Shown: positions 45,649 to 55,785 of the stretch, one piece after another
How positions within the stretch are numbered: position 1 is the stretch's first letter
Layout of the letters: each line of letters begins with the position of its first letter
DNA from: Actinomyces viscosus
GTDB taxonomy: Bacteria > Actinomycetota > Actinomycetes > Actinomycetales > Actinomycetaceae
Direction: 5' to 3'
NCBI RefSeq assembly: GCF_900637975.1
Contig: NZ_LR134477.1
Span: 2,108,001 to 2,172,000 of the forward strand
Length of the DNA: 64,000 bases
Program-made: the position numbers and the translations under genes
Notes under the pieces: generated by a model
What the model saw: the letters and a program-made list of their open reading frames with translations, nothing else
What the model was told of the DNA's origin: nothing
Database searches by the model: none

Positions 45649-46494
45649 TTACCGGCCCGCTGTCGACTCACCCCTATTCTCACTGAGAGCATTAAGGTCT
45701 TCAACGATAAACGAAACAGGAGAATACATTAGCCTGCGAACATGGACCAACCCTTCTCGGTGACCAAGATACTCGCGAGCATCAGGATTATTTGAGTAAA
45801 AGTCAATAATTTTTTTAAATTGAACATACCCCAATGGAAGGTAGGGCATCGGAAAGCTATATTGCAACCCGTTTTTGTCCTCAATGAGAACGAACATCCC
45901 ACCATTGCACCTTCGGCCGCCTACCACGCGAGGTCGATCACCCCAATTAATTCGGGTCATGTACCTCCCTGCGGGCCAGACAATAATTCCGTTCGAGTTG
46001 AGAATGATCTCCGGTTCTGTCATTGCACTGAACGGAAACGTCGCTAGACTCATTATTGCCATGACCAGCAAGAAGAACGCACGCATGGCAGCCGCATAGG
46101 TAACCCGCAGTGTAGTCGAATCGCCTCCCGCAACAGCCATCATCCCAATCACTGCTGCTCCAGCAATCAGAATGATGGAGTTCATGACTTGCCATATGAG
46201 AAATAGCAACGAGGGTCCGAACGTTACCTCACCACCACTTGCGTTCCAGCGCTTGTACGACTTTTTTGCGAATCTAAACTGCGCGTACTGCATCAACGCC
46301 TGCGCAACCAGATAAGTCCCGCCGGTGCGATAGAACACCAGCGTCGGCGCCAATGAGATACCGGAATATAGCACACTGGCACAGAGCAGGACGATCCCGA
46401 AGAATCCATAATAATATACCTCTTTGAGACGATTCGCGTCCATGGCCGAACACGAATACGACTCGTCCATTGGTCTCACTTTACCCACGTGCAA
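45649..46494 (-). CDS. Membrane protein, island family member B, candidate immunity protein
   Basis: 281 residues (ATG at 46494; ATG at 46470 is an alternative). Hydrophobic segments YGFFGIVLLCASVLYSGISL, LLFLIWQVMNSIILIAGAAV and FFLLVMAIMSLATFPFSAMT precede the conserved part EIILNSNGIIVWPAGRYMTR, WGDRPRVVGG, LGYVQFKKIIDFYSNNPDAR and REGLVHVRRLMYSP. Paralogous to 40889-41722 and 48601-50556. It lies 170 bp downstream of the effector gene on the same strand, the usual immunity position. Clearly lower GC than the housekeeping genes. Confidence 0.68.
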   Translation of the reverse strand: MHVGKVRPMDESYSCSAMDANRLKEVYYYGFFGIVLLCASVLYSGISLAPTLVFYRTGGTYLVAQALMQYAQFRFAKKSYKRWNASGGEVTFGPSLLFLIWQVMNSIILIAGAAVIGMMAVAGGDSTTLRVTYAAAMRAFFLLVMAIMSLATFPFSAMTEPEIILNSNGIIVWPAGRYMTRINWGDRPRVVGGRRCNGGMFVLIEDKNGLQYSFPMPYLPLGYVQFKKIIDFYSNNPDAREYLGHREGLVHVRRLMYSPVSFIVEDLNALSENRGESTAGR

Positions 46495-46663
46495 CTGTCT
46501 TCCTGTCGATCATGCATTCGCAGCCTCGACGACGCCGACCTCGGTAACTTAAGGTGACTGGCCACGCATGCGCACGCCCAGTATGCAGAAGACGCCTCCA
46601 AGGGACCGGCGAGAATCCACAAAACTGGATTTAAGTGCAACACCTTACGAATGCAAAGGTCAC

Positions 46664-47896
46664 TTATACGCCAAGTTTATCCCACGTCCAAGCCGATGCG
46701 CTATTCCAGGCATCCGAGGCTTTATCCTCCAGGTACTTCCCAGTATCTTCAGCCCAGTTCCCGACGGCATCTACTCCTTTACCTACCTCTTTCTTTGTTT
46801 CCTCCCAAGGGTGGTTAATAATCTCTCGATGCTCCAATGATATTGCATTATCATAGAGCCAACCTACCCCTTCTGCCGCGAGTGTCGCTACGCCAGCGAC
46901 TACAATGACACCACCCACAGTAGCGGCTTCGGGTAAGAGCGCCACCGTGACTATGCCTGCAGCCGTCGTGGCCGCAACTTTAGCTAATGGGGCGCCGGTT
47001 GCAAGATCGAGCGCCGGACCGCCAAACGCCACAGCCTTCCCTGCGAACTTGCGGACGCCGTCTCCGACTGCTTCAAGCCCATCAGCGGTTCTTCGCATGG
47101 CTGTCGGCTTTGGCTTGTTCAGCTTGTTCTCAATCGCTTTTTTGCTTGGAGGTCGACTTCGAGTTTTTACTGACGGGCTGTGAGACTTGTCGGCGGCCCG
47201 GTTGTATGCCCAAGCATAAGCAGCCTCCCGCAAGGAATCTGCACTCGAACTGTAAACGTTTTCCAAGTATCCACCCTCTCGAGTTGCGACACCTATTGTA
47301 TTCTCCACAAAAGTTTTGATCGCACCAGAATAAGGGTCCTTTAAGGCATCTTTTTTAGCAGTAACGAGATTGTTTACTATCCAGTCATTCAGTGCATTGA
47401 ACGTAGCTTCGACTCTGCCTTTGATCTTTTCGAAGTCTCGAACTTTAGCTAGGTAGTTGTCGTACGCTTCATCAGCAGCAAACCAATCATCTCTGGCTTT
47501 CTTCGAGCCTTTCCGCGGAAACTTTCCAGGTGATGACACTTGCGCGGGATATCTGATGATATTTCCATCTACCTGCAGGCCATCACCGCTAGCCGTTTCA
47601 AGATGCTCTTTCATGTCATTTTTTCGCCATGACAGCTGGTCCGCAAAAGAGCGGATGACGTCTGCAACTTTTTCTGCCCGGTCATGAACATTTTTAACCG
47701 CATCACACAAGGTAGTTGAATACGTACCTACGGCGAGACCGACTTCACCCCCAACTCCGGTACCAGATCCGTTTTTAGCGAACAAATTTGCTGCACTGCT
47801 GGCATTGTCACGCAGTCCCTCTAACCACCGTGCGGCGTCATCAACAGACGATTCGCTTCCGGGAATAGTAACATCAATGTCCCCACCAGTACTCAT
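46664..47896 (-). CDS. Putative T7SS effector with helical N-terminus and hydrophobic C-terminal region
   Basis: 410 residues. The N-terminal half is helical and resembles WXG/LXG-type export domains (VDDAARWLEGLRDNASSAAN, RSFADQLSWRKNDMKEHLET, RVEATFNALNDWIVN). Residues about 300-345 are strongly hydrophobic (TTAAGIVTVALLPEAATVGG, VIVVAGVATLAAEGVGWLYD) and could insert in membranes. The end has Trp-rich amphipathic helices (AWNSASAWTWDKLGV). It overlaps the small partner gene upstream by 4 bp. AT-rich for this genome. A membrane-acting toxin is a reasonable guess; no enzymatic domain is recognised. Confidence 0.65.
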   Translation of the reverse strand: MSTGGDIDVTIPGSESSVDDAARWLEGLRDNASSAANLFAKNGSGTGVGGEVGLAVGTYSTTLCDAVKNVHDRAEKVADVIRSFADQLSWRKNDMKEHLETASGDGLQVDGNIIRYPAQVSSPGKFPRKGSKKARDDWFAADEAYDNYLAKVRDFEKIKGRVEATFNALNDWIVNNLVTAKKDALKDPYSGAIKTFVENTIGVATREGGYLENVYSSSADSLREAAYAWAYNRAADKSHSPSVKTRSRPPSKKAIENKLNKPKPTAMRRTADGLEAVGDGVRKFAGKAVAFGGPALDLATGAPLAKVAATTAAGIVTVALLPEAATVGGVIVVAGVATLAAEGVGWLYDNAISLEHREIINHPWEETKKEVGKGVDAVGNWAEDTGKYLEDKASDAWNSASAWTWDKLGV

Positions 47897-48186
47897 GATA
47901 TTTCTTTCTCCATCTGTCGGAAGGTCTGGGCAACACTCTCGTCCACCCCATTAATTTTATCCGCAGCATTCGCCATTTTGTCTCCACCAAGTCCGGAGCA
48001 AATCGCTATATCTCCTGCATCCTCAGCAATCTTAGTGATCATGTCGACGATGTATTCTGTTCCGTCGCCGCCATCCACACTCTTAGGAAATCCCTTTTCA
48101 TCGCTCTCTAAATCATCTCGGGCGGTATAAAAATTATTCTTGATATCTTCTGCATCATCATAATCTATTTTAAGTTCGTTGGCCAT
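47893..48186 (-). CDS. Small WXG100-like T7SS partner protein
   Basis: 97 acidic, mostly helical residues: ELKIDYDDAEDIKNNFYTAR near the start, then MITKIAEDAGDIAICSGLGG and DESVAQTFRQMEKEIS. Length, helix content and place match WXG100-superfamily partners, though the Trp-x-Gly is not present. It overlaps the effector start by 4 bp (47893-47896) and its own start lies 2 bp after the stop of the next gene upstream, so the three are one operon. Confidence 0.68.
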   Translation of the reverse strand: MANELKIDYDDAEDIKNNFYTARDDLESDEKGFPKSVDGGDGTEYIVDMITKIAEDAGDIAICSGLGGDKMANAADKINGVDESVAQTFRQMEKEIS

Positions 48187-48188
48187 TA

Positions 48189-48563
48189 TTATCTCCTTTC
48201 TTCTTGATGCCAGAGTTCCCGTGGTATACGCTGGTCCAGCATGACCACGTCGAAGGGCTGCGCCTCAGCAAGCTCGTCAAGGTTCTCCGTGAGGAACAGC
48301 GCCCACGGCTGATTCGGCCCCATACACTTCACCAGACGATCAACAGCCGTATAAGCCAGCAACGCCCTCCGCCCATCCCTCAGACGCCGTAGCTCAATCT
48401 CCGTGCCCCTCGCATTAGGCACCCCAGTCGAGGGCAGATACAGCGCAGGCGGCACGAACGGACGCTCCGGGTCCGGACCGAGCGATCCCTCATCGCCCAG
48501 GGGCTCAGCGGCCTCCGCCTGCTCAGGAGGGGACAGCAACATGAAGTCACGAGAAGATCTCAT
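48189..48563 (-). CDS. SAV_915/SseB-like protein of the T7SS island
   Basis: 124 residues. The C-terminal half resembles the SAV_915/SseB-like domain common beside actinobacterial WXG-type genes: LRRLRDGRRALLAYTAVDRL, CMGPNQPWALFLTENL and QPFDVVMLDQRIPRELWH. The first 45 residues are Pro/Glu-rich. First gene of the operon that continues with the WXG-like partner and the effector. Cytoplasmic, no membrane segment. Role unknown; a chaperone or regulator is often suggested for its neighbours. Confidence 0.65.
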   Translation of the reverse strand: MRSSRDFMLLSPPEQAEAAEPLGDEGSLGPDPERPFVPPALYLPSTGVPNARGTEIELRRLRDGRRALLAYTAVDRLVKCMGPNQPWALFLTENLDELAEAQPFDVVMLDQRIPRELWHQEERR

Positions 48564-48600
48564 GCCCCGACGCTATCGAGACCACTTGTACATCGCAGCG

Positions 48601-50556
48601 CTATTTACCACTAGTACTGTGACGTTGGTCGCTCCAGAGGTGCCACCGACGCGGTCCAGTGAGCCCCTGCACACGCCACAGGCCTTCCTCAGTGGCGAGC
48701 TCCCCGCGCAGCTCAGGATGGCGTGTATAGAAGGCCACGACTCGCTGTAGCTGCACGTAGTTCAGCGGTTGAGTGTCCAGACGTGCCTTGATCCGGCCCA
48801 TCGGCTCGATATCCATCAGCACCGCGCCTCCTGAGCCGATGCCCGCAACCCGAGGCTGGTCCGCCCACCAGAAGGGTGACTCACGGCGGGTCCCCACGGC
48901 GAAGCGGATACGTTCTGGGTCCAGGACGATTTCACTGCGACGACGGGGCAGCGGAGTTCCCAGCCCAACAAACGCTGCGGTCACTAGGAGGGCTACTGCG
49001 AGGAGGAACGGCAGCACGACGCCTCCTCGATCAGCACGATCACCGACCGCCAGAAGCCCCACCGACAGCAGACTCCCAATCCCCAGGAGCGTCATCTCCA
49101 CGTGGATCGCCAGCGGTACGAACCATGTGTTTGTCAGGCAGACTCCCTCACTGCTCCAGGTCCACCGTCGGTGGGCGACCGTTCGGCATCTGCGAGCCCC
49201 GGCGAGTGCTACGGCGTGGATCAGAAGCACCAGGAAGACGACGAGCCCGAGGAGGAAGACGCTGGTCTGCCGACTGCTGGTGAGGTAGGCGGAACCTACG
49301 AGGACAATGATGGCCCAGATCAGGAAGCGCCAGGGGGCACGGCGCGCTTTTCGGTCCGCCTCCGCGCAGGACACCGGTTTCGAGGATCTAGAGCTGTCGT
49401 CTCGTCGCGGATCATCTGCCTCCTGACGCATCCCGAACGTCTCCGAGGGCGGAAGACCATCGCCATGTCCGTACCCGATCGCAGCCGGTGGAGTTGGAGG
49501 CCTGGTCACCGCGGAGCCGAACGGCGCCGCCGGCTCCGGCACTGCTGTCTGAGCCCCGACCGCACCATGCGGCGGTGTCGCATACGGTGCTCCCCCGTTC
49601 GGGGTGTCCTGATAGGGCGCACCTCCATAAGGTGATACCGGAGACGGTAACGCATCGATCGGCCGGGTTGGTTCTGGGGCTGGAAGGACAGATCCCCCGC
49701 GGACCTGCTCCGGGCCTCCCCCACGAACCTGCTCCGGCACGACGGCGTCTCCAACGCCTTCGCCCACTAGGTCAGGCGCCGCCATAAAGGCACGCACCCG
49801 TTGCAGTCCCCGGCCGGTAGCAAGCTCACCTCGCAGCTCGGCGTGAGTCGTGTAGAACCTGAGCACCGTCTGAAGCTGAGCGTGACCGATCGGCACGACA
49901 ACGATGGGGAACAGCACCGGACCGCCCGTACCACCCGTGATCATGACGTGCGGCCGCATGCGGTGCATGATGCTGGCCTCAAGATTCGGCCGCACCGCCC
50001 AGGGAATGCAGGCGCGCCTGCGGCCACCCGTCCACACCCAGACGGCATCCGGCGTCAGGATGATCTCCGGTGCTCCCCTGCCACCGCGAGGAACGGTGAC
50101 AACATTCAGTATCGCCCCGAGCAGCATGATCGCCGCCAGTACGAGCGTCCACACGTCGTCGGCCGAGTCCACGCCTGAGACGAGCTGCATCCACACAGCG
50201 ACCAGTGCACCCGTCAACGCCACTGCGGCCGGCAGGTAGTCTCGCAGACCGATGCGCCGTGAAGGCCCGAACTGAAGAAAACCGGTCCCCTGCTGCCAGT
50301 AGTCGGCAGACCTCGAGATCTCGCGGTTCATCGCGATCCTGCCGCCCCCGTACAGAGTGACACTCAGCGCGCCCACCACGAACATCGTCCCCAGCGGTAC
50401 CTGAGAGACGGTCAAGCTCCAGATACCAAGAGCCAGGCAGAGGGCGCCGAGCACCAGCACCGAGCACCCCTGGGCGGCTCGGCCACGGTCCGCACGCTCC
50501 CGGAAGTCCTCTAAGCCCGTTCCTCCACGTGACGTCGTCGAGTAGCCGCTGGTCAT
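48601..50556 (-). CDS. Tandem two-domain membrane protein, island family member C
   Basis: 651 residues made of two copies of the domain seen in 40889-41722 and 45649-46494. Copy 1 (about 1-265) has hydrophobic segments, then EIILTPDAVWVWTGGRRRAC, IGHAQLQTVLRFYTTHAELR and GLQRVRAFM. A Pro/Ala/Gly linker (about 285-375, SPYGGAPYQDTPNGGAPYAT) follows. Copy 2 (about 395-640) has EIVLDPERIRFAVGTRRESP, LNYVQLQRVVAFYTRHPELR and GLWRVQGL. GC is high, like the housekeeping genes. It starts 16 bp after purA on the same strand, so it may be cotranscribed with it. Confidence 0.7.
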   Translation of the reverse strand: MTSGYSTTSRGGTGLEDFRERADRGRAAQGCSVLVLGALCLALGIWSLTVSQVPLGTMFVVGALSVTLYGGGRIAMNREISRSADYWQQGTGFLQFGPSRRIGLRDYLPAAVALTGALVAVWMQLVSGVDSADDVWTLVLAAIMLLGAILNVVTVPRGGRGAPEIILTPDAVWVWTGGRRRACIPWAVRPNLEASIMHRMRPHVMITGGTGGPVLFPIVVVPIGHAQLQTVLRFYTTHAELRGELATGRGLQRVRAFMAAPDLVGEGVGDAVVPEQVRGGGPEQVRGGSVLPAPEPTRPIDALPSPVSPYGGAPYQDTPNGGAPYATPPHGAVGAQTAVPEPAAPFGSAVTRPPTPPAAIGYGHGDGLPPSETFGMRQEADDPRRDDSSRSSKPVSCAEADRKARRAPWRFLIWAIIVLVGSAYLTSSRQTSVFLLGLVVFLVLLIHAVALAGARRCRTVAHRRWTWSSEGVCLTNTWFVPLAIHVEMTLLGIGSLLSVGLLAVGDRADRGGVVLPFLLAVALLVTAAFVGLGTPLPRRRSEIVLDPERIRFAVGTRRESPFWWADQPRVAGIGSGGAVLMDIEPMGRIKARLDTQPLNYVQLQRVVAFYTRHPELRGELATEEGLWRVQGLTGPRRWHLWSDQRHSTSGK

Positions 50557-50572
50557 GCCCGCCCCGCTGTCG

Positions 50573-51874
<1,302 letters not shown>

Positions 51875-51987
51875 TCAGTGACGGCGTGCCGGTGGACACA
51901 CCGTCCTCTAGCCTACCGGAGCCCGGAGGCAAAGATCCCGATGACGATCCAGTCCCAACCTTCCGAGGAGACGATACGGTGGGATAC

Positions 51988-52944
51988 ATGCCTGAGCTCA
52001 CCATTCGCCGCTTCTCCGCACCGCGCTCCGCACTGGCAGTCCTCTCCGTCCTGACCGTGTCCTCCGCCCTGGCTCTGTCCGGCGCCCCAGGACACGCCCT
52101 TCCCGCGGCTGAGGACGACGTCAGCATGACGTTATCCACCGACATCGTGATCAGGGAGGACGAGACCTTCACCATGAAGTTCACGGCGTCGGAGAGCGGA
52201 TCCACCCAGACGCTGAGTAAGAGCGTCTGCAACGAGGAAACCTTCGACACCGACAACTCGAACGACAAGGACGTCAAGGTGGAGTTCAAGGAAGAGGGCG
52301 ACACGCGCACCTGCACCTTGCAGGGGAGCAACTCGATCTCGGAGTCCACAGACAACGTCACGCACAGCGGTGACGAGTTCATCGTCACGACCCCCGAGTT
52401 CAACGATCAGCCCTCCAGCACCACCCTCAACATCACACAGTCGGTGACCTTCCCCGGCGAGGTCACCGAAGCCGACGGCGGCGAGACCGACGGAACCAAG
52501 GTCTCCTTCAACGACGGGGACTCTCACCGGGTCAAGGGGAAGGACAAGGCCGCCTCCGGCGCGACGTCTGGCGCTCAGGACTCCGCAGGAGAGAGCGGCT
52601 CCACTTCCACCTGGGTGTGGGCGCTTGTGGGCCTGCTCGCCGTGGCCGTCGCGGGCGGCATCGTCGCAGTAGTCATCATGAACCAGAGGAAGAAGAACCA
52701 GCCCCAGTTCTTCCCCTACGCGACCCCAGCTCAGGGCTACGACCCCAACCAGGCGCTCGTCAGCCCGCCGGGTCAGCCTGTTCAGCCTTACCAGCCGGGT
52801 CAGCCTGTTCAGCCCTACCCGCCGGGTCAGCCTGTTCAGCCCTACCAGCCGGGCTACACAGAACCTCAGGCCCAGCCCTACCAGCAGCCCTACAACGGCC
52901 AACCGGAACAGCCCTACAACGGCTACCCCGGTCAGGGGTACTGA
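51988..52944 (+). CDS. LppM-like membrane protein, dispersed member 7
   Basis: 318 residues from ATG at 51988 (frame open from 51886). Signal peptide LAVLSVLTVSSALALSGAPG, external domain about 38-190 (DVSMTLSTDIVIREDETFTM; TQSVTFPGEVTEADGGETDG, KVSFNDGD), membrane segment TWVWALVGLLAVAVAGGIVA and a tail with three GQPVQPYQP or PYPP units, then QQPYNGQPEQPYNGYPGQGY. Nearest in plan to array members 4 and 5. TACGGT lies 7 nt before ATG, fitting leaderless transcription. It is divergent from purA and 11 kb from the main array. Confidence 0.77.
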   Translation: MPELTIRRFSAPRSALAVLSVLTVSSALALSGAPGHALPAAEDDVSMTLSTDIVIREDETFTMKFTASESGSTQTLSKSVCNEETFDTDNSNDKDVKVEFKEEGDTRTCTLQGSNSISESTDNVTHSGDEFIVTTPEFNDQPSSTTLNITQSVTFPGEVTEADGGETDGTKVSFNDGDSHRVKGKDKAASGATSGAQDSAGESGSTSTWVWALVGLLAVAVAGGIVAVVIMNQRKKNQPQFFPYATPAQGYDPNQALVSPPGQPVQPYQPGQPVQPYPPGQPVQPYQPGYTEPQAQPYQQPYNGQPEQPYNGYPGQGY

Positions 52945-52962
52945 GACGCTCCCAGCGACCGT

Positions 52963-52996
52963 GATGGTCCCGGAATCGCCTGATTCCGGGACCATC
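52963..52996. terminator. Bidirectional hairpin terminator
   Basis: Perfect 15-bp arms GATGGTCCCGGAATC (52963-52977) and complement (52982-52996) with a GCCT loop, between the convergent LppM-like gene and the DUF624 gene. Confidence 0.75.
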
Positions 52997-53040
52997 ATGC
53001 TAAAAGGGTGGCGAGTACGCGTCGCTCCCCCCGAACCGGG

Positions 53041-53724
53041 TCATGAGCTGCGGGGCTCCGGCATCGGAGCACCGAGCGCCGTCATCGTGGAGCGCTGTGC
53101 CAGCGCCATGAGATAGCTCTGGAAGGCCGGGCCGATGAGGACCATGAACCAGAGCACCGCCGCCCTCATGGCGGGCAGCGCCCAGAGCACCCCCACCGGC
53201 GCGATCACGATCACCAGGCAGATGACCGTGATCCCCAGGCGCCCGACGGCGAGCCGTACGGCATTGGTCAGGTGCCGAGTAAGAGGGGCGTCGAAGAAGG
53301 CCGCGAGCGGCAGCAGCCAGATGAGGACCGAGGCCAGGAGCGCTCCCCCGGCCAGCACCAGCCCGGACACCGCGCCGGTCGCACTGCCCAGGTCGCCCGG
53401 CTGACCGGCGTACTGGTCAGCCGGGACCCCGTCGATCAGCACCAGGTACTCCCAGGCTCCCAGGGCCGCCAGCGCGAGCACCGGCAGCCACCAGGTCAGG
53501 GACTGGCGCAGATTGAGGCGGAAGGAGCGCCACCAGGTGGCGAGCACCGCCGGGTCGTCGTCGGCCGCCATCTGGCCGGCCACGCGGGCGCAGGCCGTCA
53601 GGGAGGCGCCGGCGGTCACCACCGGCAGGCAGCCGGCCAGGGTCAGGGCGTTGAGGATGACGACGTCGGCCGCTGCGGACCAGGCCCGGTAGGCGGGGCT
53701 GTCGGGGCCGGGGAACAGGGCCAC
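53041..53724 (-). CDS. DUF624 (YesL-type) membrane protein
   Basis: 227 residues with about five hydrophobic segments: VVILNALTLAGCLPVVTAGA, WWLPVLALAALGAWEYLVLI, VLAGGALLASVLIWLLPLAA, GITVICLVIVIAPVGVLWAL and a last one. The Asn and CLPVVTAGASLTA region at the start is characteristic of DUF624, a family found with sugar ABC importers and glycoside utilisation genes. It is the last gene after the permeases, separated by a hairpin at 53771-53813, so its expression may be reduced or separate. Confidence 0.85.
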   Translation of the reverse strand: MALFPGPDSPAYRAWSAAADVVILNALTLAGCLPVVTAGASLTACARVAGQMAADDDPAVLATWWRSFRLNLRQSLTWWLPVLALAALGAWEYLVLIDGVPADQYAGQPGDLGSATGAVSGLVLAGGALLASVLIWLLPLAAFFDAPLTRHLTNAVRLAVGRLGITVICLVIVIAPVGVLWALPAMRAAVLWFMVLIGPAFQSYLMALAQRSTMTALGAPMPEPRSS

Positions 53725-53770
53725 GGGATCTCCTTCATCTGGACTCGTGCAGTAGCAGGTGGAAAGGATA

Positions 53771-53813
53771 CGGGCGGTTCCCGGTGCCCACGGTGGGACC
53801 CGAGAACCGCCCG
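53771..53813 (-). terminator. Hairpin after sugar permease gene
   Basis: 10-bp arms CGGGCGGTTC (53771-53780) and GAACCGCCCG (53804-53813), 23-nt interior that can pair further, 23 bp beyond the permease stop. Confidence 0.55.
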
Positions 53814-53835
53814 ATTCAGGACTCGCGCGCGGGCA

Positions 53836-54741
53836 TCAGCCCTTGACCGCTCCTGCGGCAACGCCCTCGATGATGTGCTTCTGACCGAAGAGGTAGAAGG
53901 CCACGATCGGGACGATGGCGAAGACGAGCATGGCCATCTGGGCACCCATGTCACGGTTTCCGTTGGAGCCGACGAGCGACTGGATGACGATCGGGATCGT
54001 CTTGTAACGATCGTCCTGACCGATGACGAGGTTGGGCAGGAGGAAGTCGTTCCACACCCACATGGCGTTGAGGATAGCCACGGTGACCGCCGTCGGCTTG
54101 AGCAGCGGCATGACCACCTTGAAGTAGGTCTGCAGCGGGGAGCAGCCGTCCATGTAGGCGGCCTCCTCGATCTCCATGGGGATGGACTTGATGAAGCCGG
54201 CGAACAGGAAGACGGACAGGCCGCCGCCGAACCCGAGGTAGAGGACGATCATGCCCCAGGGGGTGGCCAGGCCGAGGAGGTCGGCCACCTTGACGGTGGG
54301 GAACATGACCATCTGGAAGGGCGCGATCATGGAGAAGGCGAAGGCGTAGTAGATCGCCGAGGTCCACCAGGTCTTGATGCGAGTGATGTAGTAGGCGGTC
54401 ATCGCCGTCAGGAAGACGATGACGACGACGGAGCCCACGGTGATGAACAGCGACCAGCCCATGGCGCTGGCGAAGCCGGACAGGGCCAGGCCGGTGGCGT
54501 AGTTGTCCAGGCCGGCGAAGGTCTTGGCGGTCGGCAGGGCGAAGGGGCTGTCGGAGATGTAGAACTTGCCCTTGAAGGAGTTGATGAGGATGAAGGCCAG
54601 GGGAATGACCCACACGAGGGCCAGGACTGCCAGCAGTCCCACGAGCGCGTTCTGGCCGGGTGTGTGCGAGGCGGCCCTCCGACCGGCCTTGCGGGCGGCA
54701 GCGGCGGATCCGGGGACTCGGGTCTGGACGGCGGTGCTCAC
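53836..54741 (-). CDS. Carbohydrate ABC transporter permease (MalG type)
   Basis: 301 residues with six predicted membrane segments (first ALVGLLAVLALVWVIPLAFI). The EAA loop that contacts the ATPase reads EEAAYMDGCSPLQTYFKVVM followed by PLLKP. Second permease of an importer with the substrate-binding protein and MalF-type permease just upstream; it overlaps the latter by 4 bp (54738-54741). No ATPase gene is in the cluster, so a shared MsiK-type ATPase elsewhere is likely. Substrate not identifiable; the CUT1 class takes oligosaccharides or glycosides. Confidence 0.92.
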   Translation of the reverse strand: MSTAVQTRVPGSAAAARKAGRRAASHTPGQNALVGLLAVLALVWVIPLAFILINSFKGKFYISDSPFALPTAKTFAGLDNYATGLALSGFASAMGWSLFITVGSVVVIVFLTAMTAYYITRIKTWWTSAIYYAFAFSMIAPFQMVMFPTVKVADLLGLATPWGMIVLYLGFGGGLSVFLFAGFIKSIPMEIEEAAYMDGCSPLQTYFKVVMPLLKPTAVTVAILNAMWVWNDFLLPNLVIGQDDRYKTIPIVIQSLVGSNGNRDMGAQMAMLVFAIVPIVAFYLFGQKHIIEGVAAGAVKG

Positions 54742-55583
54742 GCGTCGACCTCCTTGGAACGGGTGGCGCGCAGCTGGATGAGCGCGATGGCGGCGACGAT
54801 GAGGAAGAAGATGACAGCCTCGGCCTGGGCGACGCCCTCCTGACCGATCTTCTTGTACATCGTGTTGACGATGCTGAGTGCGGCCATCTGGGTCTGCTTG
54901 GCCGGGGCCCCGTTGGTCAGGGCGAGGTTCTGGTCGTACATCTTGAAGGTGTTGGCCAGGGTGAGGAACAGGCAGATGGTGATCGAGGGCATGATCATCG
55001 GCAGCGTCACGTTGCGCAGCGTCTGCCAGCGGCCGGCGCCGTCGATCTGGGAGGCCTCGATGAGCTCGGGCGGCACGTTCTGCAGGCCGGCGATGTAGAT
55101 GACCATCATGTAGCCCATGAGCTGCCAGTTGACGAGCATGACCAGGCCGGCCAGGCCCAGTCGCCAGTCGTTGACGATCGTCTGGCCCCAGCGCTGGAGG
55201 ATCGCGTTGAGCATGACCTGCCAGGTGTAGCCCAGGACGATGCCGCCGATGAGGTTGGGCATGAAGAAGACGGCGCGGAAGAAGTTGGTGCCGCGCAGCT
55301 TGCGGGTCAGGAAGTAGGCCAGGGCGAAGGCGCCCAGGTTCACCGTGATGATCGAGATGACCGAGACGACGGCGGTGAACACAAGGGCCTGCGGGAAGTC
55401 GCTGCGCTCCCCCAGGGCCCTGGCGTAGTTGTCGGTGCCCACGAAGCGGGCGTTGGTCAGGGTGCTGAACTTGGTGAAGGAGAGGTAGAGCCCCATGAAG
55501 AAGGGGACGATGAACGCGATCATGAAGGCCAACAGGGTCGGCCCCGCGAATACTGGGAAGAACTTTTTCAGTGCCTTGGTCAT
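54738..55583 (-). CDS. Carbohydrate ABC transporter permease (MalF/UgpA type)
   Basis: 281 residues, six membrane segments (first VFAGPTLLAFMIAFIVPFFM). The EAA loop reads IEASQIDGAGRWQTLRNVTL followed by PMIMPS. It pairs with the MalG-type permease downstream (4-bp overlap) to form the membrane channel. The binding protein gene is 203 bp upstream on the same strand. Confidence 0.92.
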   Translation of the reverse strand: MTKALKKFFPVFAGPTLLAFMIAFIVPFFMGLYLSFTKFSTLTNARFVGTDNYARALGERSDFPQALVFTAVVSVISIITVNLGAFALAYFLTRKLRGTNFFRAVFFMPNLIGGIVLGYTWQVMLNAILQRWGQTIVNDWRLGLAGLVMLVNWQLMGYMMVIYIAGLQNVPPELIEASQIDGAGRWQTLRNVTLPMIMPSITICLFLTLANTFKMYDQNLALTNGAPAKQTQMAALSIVNTMYKKIGQEGVAQAEAVIFFLIVAAIALIQLRATRSKEVDA

Positions 55584-55785
55584 ATCTGCCTCGAGGTGCG
55601 ACCGGTACCCGCCGGAGCGGCCGGGTACCGGGGCTCCCGCCGGGGCGACGACGCGTGAACCGAACGGCTCAGGCGTACCGTCACCCCGAACGGGAAGGGG
55701 GATTGGGGAGATGAGTCTCCGTCACGGGCCTGCCGGGGCAGCGCCGTCGACGACGGCTCGGACGGGCTCGGGCGACTCGCCGACG

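Noticed and set aside
53272..54843. Long plus-strand frame opposite the permease genes
   Set aside because: Translation is His/Asp/Gly-rich shadow sequence; the minus strand has EAA-loop permeases.
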